Shown here piece after piece: positions 55,791 to 64,000 of a DNA stretch of 64,000 nt. Position numbers and translations under genes: made by a program. The notes beneath the pieces were generated by a model that was not told the origin of the DNA, searched no databases, and saw only the letters and a list, made by a program, of their open reading frames with translations. The stretch spans positions 744,001 to 808,000 of the forward strand of contig NW_027488636.1 of the NCBI RefSeq assembly GCF_050948215.1. Reading direction: 5' to 3'. Every line of letters starts with the position of its first letter. The stretch's first letter is position 1. The stretch comes from Halictus rubicundus. Lineage: Eukaryota > Arthropoda > Insecta > Hymenoptera > Halictidae.

Positions 55791-58140
55791 TAGGCTAGAG
55801 GATACGATATAGGAGTGGATAGGATAGAGGATAGGATACGATAGAGGATAGGACAGGATATAGGATAGGGTAGCGGAAAGGATAGGATAGAGTATAGAAT
55901 AGGTTAGAGGATAAGATAGGATAGAGGTTAGGATATGATAGAGTATAGGATAGGATAGAGGAGAGGATAGGGGATTGGATAGGATAGAGGATAGGATATG
56001 ATATAGGATAGGATAGGATAGAGGGTAGGATAGGATAGAGGATAGGATAGGATAGAGGATACGATATTATGGAGGATAGGATAGGATAGACGATAGGATA
56101 GGATAGAGGATAGGATATGATAGATGATAGGATAGGATTGAGGATAAGATAGGATAGAGGATAGGATAGGATAGAGGATAGGATAGGATAGAGGATAGGA
56201 TAGGGTAGAGAAGGATAGGATAGGGGATTGGATAAGATGGAGGATCGGACAGGATGGAGGATAGGATAGGATAGGATTGAGTATAGGATAGCATAGAGGA
56301 TAGGATAGGATAGAGGATAGGATAGGATTGAGGATAGGATAGGATAGAGGATAGGATAGGATAGAGGATACAATAGTATAGGAATGAGGAGAGGATAGGA
56401 TTCAGGATAGGATAGGATAGAGGATAGGATAGATTTGAGGATATGATCGAATTGGGGATAGGATAGCATAGAGGATAGGATAGGATTGAGGATAGGATAG
56501 GATAGAGGATAGGATAGGATAGAGAAGAGGATAGGATAGAGGATAGGATAGGATTGAGGATAGGATAGGATTGAGTATAGGATTGGATAGAGGATAGGAT
56601 AGAGGATTGGATAGGATTGAGGATAGGATACGATAGATGATCGGATAGGATAGAGTATAGGATTGGATTGAGGATAGGATAGGATAGAGGATAGAATAGG
56701 ATGGAGAATTGGTTAGGATTGAGAAGAGGATAGGATAGAGGATAGGATAGGATAGAGGATAGGATAGGATAGAGGATACGATAGGAGAGAGGATAGGATA
56801 AGTTTCAGGATAGGATAGCATAGATGATAGGATGGTATAGAGTATAGGATAGGATTGCATAAATGATAGGATAGGATAGAGGATAGGATAGATTTGAGGA
56901 TATGATCGAATTGGGGATAGGATAGCATAGAGGATAGGATAGGATAGAGGATAGGATAGAATACGAGATACGATAGGATTGAGGATAGGATAGGGTTCAG
57001 GATAGGATAGGATAGAGGATAGGATAGGATAGAGGATACAATAGGATAGAGGATAGGATAGGATAGAGGATATTATAGGATAAAGGATAAGATAGTGTAG
57101 TATATAGTATACGATAGAGGATATTATATGATAGAGGATAGGATAGGATAGAGTATTTTATAGGATTGGGGATAGGATTGGATAGAGGATAGGATAGGAT
57201 AGGATTGAGGATAGGATAGGATAGAGGATACGATAGAATTGAGGCTAGGATAGGATAGAGGATACGATAGGATAAAGGGTAGGACAGGATAGAGGATAGG
57301 ATAGGATAGAGGATACGATATTATGGAGGATAGGATAGGATAGACGATAGGATAGGATAGAGGAAAGAATTGCGGATTGGATAGCATAGAGGATAGGATA
57401 GGATAGAGGATAGGATAGAATACGGGATACGATAGCGTTGAGGATAGGATAGGGTTCAGGATAGGATAGGATTGAGGATAGGATAGGATTTAGGATAGGA
57501 TAGGATAGAGGATACGATAGGATAGAGGGTAGGATAGGATAGAGGGTAGGATAGGATAGAGGATACGATAGAGGATTGGATAGGATAGAGGATAGGATAG
57601 GATAGTGGATAGGATAAGATAGAGGATATGATAGAATAGAGTACAGGATAGGATAGAGGATAAGATAGGGTAGAGGATAGGATAGGATAGAGGATAGGAT
57701 AGGATAGAGGATAGGATACAGGATTGGATAGGATAGAGGATAGGATAGGATAGAGAATATTATAATATAGAAGATAGGATAAGATAGAGGATAGGATAGA
57801 GGATTGGATAGGATAGAGGATAGGATACGATAGAGGATAGGATAGGATTGGATAGTGAATAGGATATAGGATTGGATTGGATAGAGGATAGAATAGGATA
57901 GAGGATAAGATAGGATAGAGGATAGGATATGATAGAGGATAGGATAGGATAGAGGATAGGATAGGATAGAGGATAGGATAGGGGATTGGATAGAATAGAG
58001 GATAGGATAGGATACAGGATAGGATAGGATAGAGGATATGATAGGATAGAGGATAGGATAGGATAGAGGATAGGATAGGATAGAGAATAGGATAGGATAG
58101 AGGGTAGGATAGGATAGAGGATCGGATAGGATAGGATAGA
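55791..58140. repeat. Return of the TCGAATTGG higher-order block
   Basis: GATACAATAGTATAGG (56367) and AGATTTGAGG with GATCGAATTGG (56431 and 56890) recur here, 22582 bp from the first set at 33785 and 33849. The two TCGAATTGG units are 459 bp apart instead of 510, a loss of exactly three 17-mers. Further right, GATAGCGTTGAGG and AATATTATAATATA (57756) match the 39.9-40.3 kb block with a 5-bp change of offset, one pentamer. The 56950-57290 part is private (listed separately). Confidence 0.84.
57040..57250. repeat. Most diverged stretch of the array
   Basis: Here several variants cluster that I see nowhere else: GGATAAAGG, GATAGTGTAGTATATAG, AGTATACGATAG, GATATTATATGATAG and GAGTATTTTATAGG. 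The pentamer rhythm is still recognisable on both sides, so this is degenerate satellite rather than an insertion. It separates TCGAATTGG-type sequence on the left from GATAGCGTTGAGG-type sequence on the right. No gene or mobile-element end is seen. Confidence 0.75.
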
Positions 58141-60489
58141 TGATATTATAGTAAAGAGGATAGGATATGATAGAGGATAGGATAGGGGACTGGATAGGAT
58201 AGAGGATAGGATAGGATAGAGGATAGGATAGGATAGAGGATAGGATAGGATAGAGGATAGGATAGAGGATAGGATAGGATAGAGGATAGGATAGGATAGA
58301 GGATAGGATAGGATAGAGGATAGGATAGGATAGAGGATAGGATAGGCTAGAGGATACGATATAGGAGTGGATAGGATAGAGGATAGGATAGGATAGAGGA
58401 TAGGATAGGATAGAGGATAGGATAGGATAGCGGAAAGATAGGATAGAGTATAGAATAGGATAGAGGATAGGATAGGATAGAGGATAGGATAGGATAGAGT
58501 ATAGGATAGGATAGAGGATAGGATAGGATAGAGGATATGATAGGATAGGATAGAGGATAGGATTGGATAGAGGATAGGATAGGATAGAGGATAGGATAGG
58601 GGATTGGATAGAATAGAGGATAGGATAGGGTACAGGATAGGATAGGATAGAGGATATGATAGGATAGAGGATAGGATAGGATAGAGGATAGGATAGGATA
58701 GAGGATAGGATAGGATAGGATAGAGGATAGGATAGGATAGAGGATAGGATAGGATAGAGGATAGGATAGGATAGAGGATAGGATAGGATAGGGGATTGGA
58801 TAGAATAGAGGATAGGATAGGATACAGGATAGGATAGGATAGAGGATATGATAGGATAGAGGATAGGATAGGATAGAGGATAGGATAGGATAGAGGATAG
58901 GATAGGATAGCGGAAAGATAGGATAGAGTATAGAATAGGATAGAGGATAGGATAGGATAGAGGATAGGATAGGATAGAGCATAGGATAGGATAGAGGATA
59001 GGATAGGATAGAGGATATGATAGGATAGGATAGAGGATAGGATTGGATAGAGGATAGGATAGGATAGAGGATAGGATAGGGGATTGGATAGAATAGAGGA
59101 TAGGATAGGGTACAGGATAGGATAGGATAGAGGATATGATAGGATAGAGGATAGGATAGGATAGAGGATAGGATAGGATAGAGGATAGGATAGGATAGAG
59201 GGTAGGATAGGATAGAGGATAGGATAGGATTGGATAGTGAATAGGATATAGGATTTGATTGGATAGAGGATAGAATAGGATAGAGGATAGGATAGGGGAT
59301 TGGATAGAATAGAGGATAGGATAGGATACAGGATAGGATAGGATAGAGGATATGATAGGATAGAGGATAGGATAGGATAGAGGACAGGATGGGATAGAGG
59401 ATAGGATAGGATAGAGGATAGGATAGGATAGGATAGAGGATAGGATAGGATAGAGGATAGGATAGTTGATATTATAGTAAAGAGGATAGGATATGATAGA
59501 GGATAGGATAGGGGACTGGATAGGATAGAGGATAGGATAGGATAGGGGATTGGATAGGATAGAGGATAGGATATGATATAGGATAGGATAGGATAGAGGA
59601 TAGGATATGATATAGGATAGGATAGGATAGAGGGTAGGATAGGATAGAGGATAGGATAGGATTGGATAGTGAATAGGATATAGGATTGGATTGGATAGAG
59701 GATAGAATAGGATAGAGGATAGGATAGGGGATTGGATAGAATAGAGGATAGGATAGGATACAGGATAGGATAGGATAGAGGATATGATAGGACAGAGGAT
59801 AGGATAGGATAGAGGATAGGATAGGATAGAGAATAGGATAGGATAGAGGATAGGATAGGATAGAGGATCGGATAGGATAGGATAGATGATATTATAGTAA
59901 AGAGGATAGGATATGATAGAGGATAGGATAGGGGACTGGATAGGATAGAGGATAGGATAGGATAGAGGATAGGATAGGATAGAGGATAGGATAGGATAGA
60001 GGATAGGATAGGATAGAGGATAGGATAGAGGATAGGATGGGATAGAGGATAGGATAGGATAGAGGATAGGATAGGATAGAGGATAGGATAGGCTAGAGGA
60101 TACGATATAGGAGTAGATAGGATAAAGGATAGGATACGATAGAGGATAGGATAGGATAGAGGATAGGATAGGATAGCGGAAAGGATAGGATAGAGTATAG
60201 AATAGGATAGAGTATAGGATAGGATAGAGGAGAGGATAGGGGATTGGATAGGATAGAGGATAGGATAGGATATAGGATAGGATAGGATAGAGGATAGGAT
60301 AGGATAGAGGATAGGATAGGGAATTGGATAGAATAGAGGATAGGATAGGATACAGGATAGGATAGGGGATTGGATAGGATAGGATAGAGAATAGGGTAGG
60401 GTAGAAGATACAATAGTATAGAGGATAGGATAGGATAGAGGATAGGATAGGATAGAGGATATGATAGGATAGGATAGAGGATAGGATAG
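58141..60489. repeat. Mixed 17-mer array between two higher-order blocks
   Basis: This part contains TATTATAGTAAAG units near 58142, 59470 and 59890, CTAGAGG landmarks near 58347 and 60093, and two copies of a GGGGATTGGATAGAATAG to GGGTACAGG stretch about 490 bp apart (near 58601 and 59081). It resembles domain D with some units from the 33-41 kb blocks. Nothing gene-like is present. Confidence 0.8.
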
Positions 60490-61817
60490 GATAGAGGATA
60501 GGATAGGATAGAGGATAGGATAGGATAGAGGATAGGAAAGGATAGAGGATAGGATAGGATAGGATAGATGATATTATAGTAAAGAGGATAGGATATGATA
60601 GAGGATATGATAGAGGACTGGATAGGATAGAGGATAGGATAGGATAGAGGATAGGATAGGATAGAGGATGCGATATAGCATTGGATAGGATAGAGGATAG
60701 GATACGATAGAGGATAGGATAGAATAGAGGATAGGATAGCATAGAGGATAGGATAGGATAGAGGATATGATAGGATAGAGGATACGATATGGGATTGGAT
60801 AGGATAGAGGATAGGATACGATAGAGGATAGGATAGGATAGAGGATAGGATAGGATAGAGAATAGGATATAGGATTGGATAGGATAGAGGATAGAATAGG
60901 ATATAGGATACGATATGGGATTGGATAGGATAGAGGATAGGATACGATAGAGGATAGGATAGGATAGAGGATAGGATAGGATAGAGGATAGGATAGGATA
61001 GAGGATAGGATAGGATAGAGGATAGGATAGGATAGAGGATAGGATAGGCTAGAGGATACGATATAGGAGTGGATAGGATAGAGGATAGGATACGACAGAG
61101 GATAGGATAGGATAGAGGATAGGATAAGGATAGCGGAAAGGATAGGATAGAGTATAGAATAGGATAGAGTATAGGATAGGATAGAGGAGAGGATAGGGGA
61201 TTGGATAGGATAGAGGAGAGGATAGGGGATTGGATAGGATAGAGGATAGGATAGGATATAGGATAGGATAGGATAGAGGATAGGATAGGATAGAGGATAG
61301 GATAGGGAATTGGATAGAATAGAGGATAGGATAGGATACAGGATAGGATAGGATAGAGGATATGATAGGATAGAGGATAGGATACGATATGGGATTGGAT
61401 AGGATAGAGGATAGGATACGATAGAGGATAGGATAGGATAGAGGATAGGATAGGATAGAGAATAGGATATAGGTTTGGATAGGATAGAGGATAGAATAGG
61501 ATAGACGATAGGATAGGATAGAGGATAGGATATGATAGAGGATAGGATAGGATAGAGGATAGGATAGGATAGAGGATACGATAGGGGATTGGATAGAATA
61601 GAGGATAGGATAGGATACAGGATAGGATAGGATAGAGGATATGATAGGATAGAGGACAGGATAGGATAGAGGATAGGATAGGATAGAGGATATGATAGGA
61701 TAGAGGATAGGATAGAATAGAGGATAGGATAGGGTAGAGGACAGGTTAGCATAGAGGATAGGATAGGATAGACGATTCGATAGGATTGAGGATAGGATAG
61801 GATAGAGGATAGGATAG
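60490..61817. repeat. 1328-bp higher-order repeat, copy 1
   Basis: Landmarks recur exactly 1328 bp apart across copies 1 and 2: GGAAAGG (60535 and 61863), TATTATAGTAAAG (60570 and 61898), CTAGAGG (61049 and 62377) and GATAAGGATAGCGG near 61130 and 62458. GATGCGATATAGC is 17 bp out of step, compensated elsewhere by another 17-mer. The exact start is uncertain within about 50 bp because the boundary lies in plain 17-mers. Confidence 0.9.
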
Positions 61818-63145
61818 GATAGAGGATAGGATAGGATAGAGGATAGGATAGGATAGAGGATAGGAAAGGATAGAGGATAGGATAGGATAGGATAGATGAT
61901 ATTATAGTAAAGAGGATAGGATATGATAGAGGATATGATAGAGGACTGGATAGGATAGAGGATAGGATAGGATAGAGGATGCGATATAGCATTGGATAGG
62001 ATAGAGGATAGGATACGATAGAGGATAGGATAGAATAGAGGATAGGATAGCATAGAGGATAGGATAGGATAGAGGATATGATAGGATAGAGGATACGATA
62101 TGGGATTGGATAGGATAGAGGATAGGATACGATAGAGGATAGGATAGGATAGAGGATAGGATAGGATAGAGAATAGGATATAGGATTGGATAGGATAGAG
62201 GATAGAATAGGATATAGGATACGATATGGGATTGGATAGGATAGAGGATAGGATACGATAGAGGATAGGATAGGATAGAGGATAGGATAGGATAGAGGAT
62301 AGGATAGGATAGAGGATAGGATAGGATAGAGGATAGGATAGGATAGAGGATAGGATAGGATAGAGGATAGGATAGGCTAGAGGATACGATATAGGAGTGG
62401 ATAGGATAGAGGATAGGATACGACAGAGGATAGGATAGGATAGAGGATAGGATAAGGATAGCGGAAAGGATAGGATAGAGTATAGAATAGGATAGAGTAT
62501 AGGATAGGATAGAGGAGAGGATAGGGGATTGGATAGGATAGAGGAGAGGATAGGGGATTGGATAGGATAGAGGATAGGATAGGATATAGGATAGGATAGG
62601 ATAGAGGATAGGATAGGATAGAGGATAGGATAGGGAATTGGATAGAATAGAGGATAGGATAGGATACAGGATAGGATAGGATAGAGGATATGATAGGATA
62701 GAGGATAGGATACGATATGGGATTGGATAGGATAGAGGATAGGATACGATAGAGGATAGGATAGGATAGAGGATAGGATAGGATAGAGAATAGGATATAG
62801 GTTTGGATAGGATAGAGGATAGAATAGGATAGACGATAGGATAGGATAGAGGATAGGATATGATAGAGGATAGGATAGGATAGAGGATAGGATAGGATAG
62901 AGGATACGATAGGGGATTGGATAGAATAGAGGATAGGATAGGATACAGGATAGGATAGGATAGAGGATATGATAGGATAGAGGACAGGATAGGATAGAGG
63001 ATAGGATAGGATAGAGGATATGATAGGATAGAGGATAGGATAGAATAGAGGATAGGATAGGGTAGAGGACAGGTTAGCATAGAGGATAGGATAGGATAGA
63101 CGATTCGATAGGATTGAGGATAGGATAGGATAGAGGATAGGATAG
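61818..63145. repeat. 1328-bp higher-order repeat, copy 2
   Basis: Second copy, directly adjoining the first. It has the same order of rare variants, including the doubled GAGGAGAGGATAGGGG (near 62513 and 62551), GGTTTGGATAGG, GACAGGTTAGCATAG and GACGATTCGATAGG. Compared with copy 1 it has one 17-mer less before GATGCGATATAGC and one more before CTAGAGG. Confidence 0.9.
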
Positions 63146-63620
63146 GATAGAGGATAGGATAGGATAGAGGATAGGATAGGATAGAGGATAGGAAAGGATA
63201 GAGGATAGGATAGGATAGGATAGATGATATTATAGTAAAGAGGATAGGATATGATAGAGGATATGATAGAGGACTGGATAGGATAGAGGATAGGATAGGA
63301 TAGAGGATGCGATATAGCATTGGATAGGATAGAGGATAGGATACGATAGAGGATAGGATAGAATAGAGGATAGGATAGCATAGAGGATAGGATAGGATAG
63401 AGGATATGATAGGATAGAGGATACGATATGGGATTGGATAGGATAGAGGATAGGATACGATAGAGGATAGGATAGGATAGAGGATAGGATAGGATAGAGA
63501 ATAGGATATAGGATTGGATAGGATAGAGGATAGAATAGGATATAGGATACGATGTGGGATTGGATAGGATAGAGGATAGGATACGATAGAGGATAGGATA
63601 GGATAGAGGATAGGATAGGA
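63146..63620. repeat. 1328-bp higher-order repeat, partial copy 3
   Basis: GGAAAGG (63191), TATTATAGTAAAG (63226) and GATGCGATATAGC keep the 1328-bp spacing from copy 2. A private change GATGTGGG near 63552 replaces GATATGGG. The match fails near 63620, where this copy reads AGAGAATAGGATATAGG while copy 2 continues as plain 17-mers. The array then runs on to the window end with a TATTATAGTAAAG unit near 63918. Confidence 0.87.
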
Positions 63621-64000
63621 TAGAGAATAGGATATAGGATTGGATAGGATAGAGGATAGGATAGGATACAGGATAGGATAGGATAGAGGATAGGATAGGA
63701 TAGAGGATAGGATAGGATAGAGGATAGGATAGGATAGAGGATAGGATAGGATAGAGCATAGGATAGGATAGAGGATAGGCTGGATAGAGGATATGATAGG
63801 ATAGGATAGAGGATTGGATTGGATAGAGGATAGGATAGGATAGAGGATAGGATAGGATAGAGGATAGGATTGGATAGAGGATAGGATAGTATAGAGGATA
63901 GGATAGGATAGGGTAGATGATATTATAGTAAAGAGGATAGGATAGGATAGAGGATAGGATAGGATAGAGGATACGATATAGGATTGGATAGGATAGAGGA

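Larger units (their letters stand above)
1..64000. repeat. Satellite array of AGGAT pentamers, mainly 17-bp units
   Basis: The whole window is tandem repeat. On the + strand the commonest unit is AGAGGATAGGATAGGAT (17 bp), which parses as AG plus three AGGAT pentamers. Spacing between successive AGAGG motifs is mostly 17 bp, with frequent 12-bp and 22-bp units having one pentamer fewer or more. The consensus lacks C on the + strand, giving extreme purine and G-over-C asymmetry. Recurrent single-base variants are ATACGAT, ATATGAT, AGCATAGG, ATACAGG, GATTGG, ATTGAGG, AGAATAGG and GCGGAAAG. No unique sequence of 300 bases or more appears and both ends lie inside the array. By family knowledge this is classical simple-sequence satellite DNA. 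The species and chromosomal site cannot be read from it. Confidence 0.98.

Noticed and set aside
57040..57250. Mobile-element insertion in the diverged stretch
   Set aside because: The pentamer rhythm persists through it, and there are no terminal repeats, target-site duplication or coding remnant.
1..64000. Dozens of minus-strand open reading frames of 60 to 1165 codons, which would encode Ser-Tyr-Pro-Ile-Leu repeat proteins
   Set aside because: They follow automatically from a stop-free pentamer read in any frame, overlap one another in different frames, begin at chance ATG, TTG or GTG variants and end at chance CTA or TTA variants. There is no codon bias, domain, signal or upstream element. 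A repetitive secreted or structural protein was considered, but nothing supports one frame over the others.
1..64000. CRISPR-like array of short repeats
   Set aside because: There are no unique spacers between conserved repeats; repeat and would-be spacer are the same pentamers, and no cas-like gene is present.
1..64000. Human satellite II/III (GGAAT)n or the Bkm (GATA)n sex-chromosome satellite
   Set aside because: The pentamer is GGATA rather than GGAAT, and the tetramer GATA is not tandemly repeated; only the general class is similar.
1..64000. tRNA, rRNA or other structured RNA genes
   Set aside because: With almost no C on the + strand, stable stems cannot form beyond the tiny AT palindromes, and no conserved RNA-gene boxes are visible.
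1..64000. The whole array as an assembly artefact
   Set aside because: Copies differ by many private substitutions and module-length indels, which is not the exact copying expected from a simple artefact. Individual block copy numbers could still be wrong and need spanning reads.

Overview
The window is one uninterrupted block of satellite DNA, from the first base to the last. I find no protein-coding gene, RNA gene, transposon, CRISPR array or unique flanking DNA. The + strand is built from the pentamer AGGAT. The dominant unit is a 17-mer, AGAGGATAGGATAGGAT, which is three AGGAT pentamers plus an extra AG. Units with two or four pentamers (12 or 22 bp) are interspersed. The consensus has no cytosine on the + strand (A 7, G 7, T 3 of 17), so nearly every C in the window marks a variant unit.

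This points to a eukaryotic heterochromatic array (pericentromeric, subtelomeric, or on a sex or B chromosome), probably assembled from long reads. The sequence alone does not identify the species or chromosome position. The array runs off both ends of the window, so its true length is unknown.

Variant units act as landmarks and show several layers of higher-order structure. Positions 1-8220 carry a TATTATAGTAAAG variant every few hundred bases. From 8221 to about 23290 this is largely replaced by units carrying ACATGGTATT and GAGATTAGGATGGG, with many ATTGAGG units. From 23291 to 25560 the families mix. From 25561 to about 42360 there are large, near-identical tandem blocks with spacings of 3314, 4364 and 3142/3159 bp, part of them carrying a TCGAATTGG landmark. 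From 42361 to 55790 the array is the most regular, with long runs of consensus 17-mer and local duplications (about 1158-1221, 4333 and 4678 bp). From 55791 to 58140 the TCGAATTGG-type block returns. From about 60490 to 63620 lies a clean 1328-bp higher-order repeat, two full copies and part of a third.

Many long open reading frames exist, all on the minus strand, up to 1165 codons. They follow from the repeat itself. ATCCT has no stop in any frame and reads the same pentapeptide cycle (Ile-Leu-Ser-Tyr-Pro) in all three, while the + strand meets TAG every 15 bp in every frame. I annotate none of them as genes. The biological content here is the history of unequal exchange and amplification recorded in the nested duplications.
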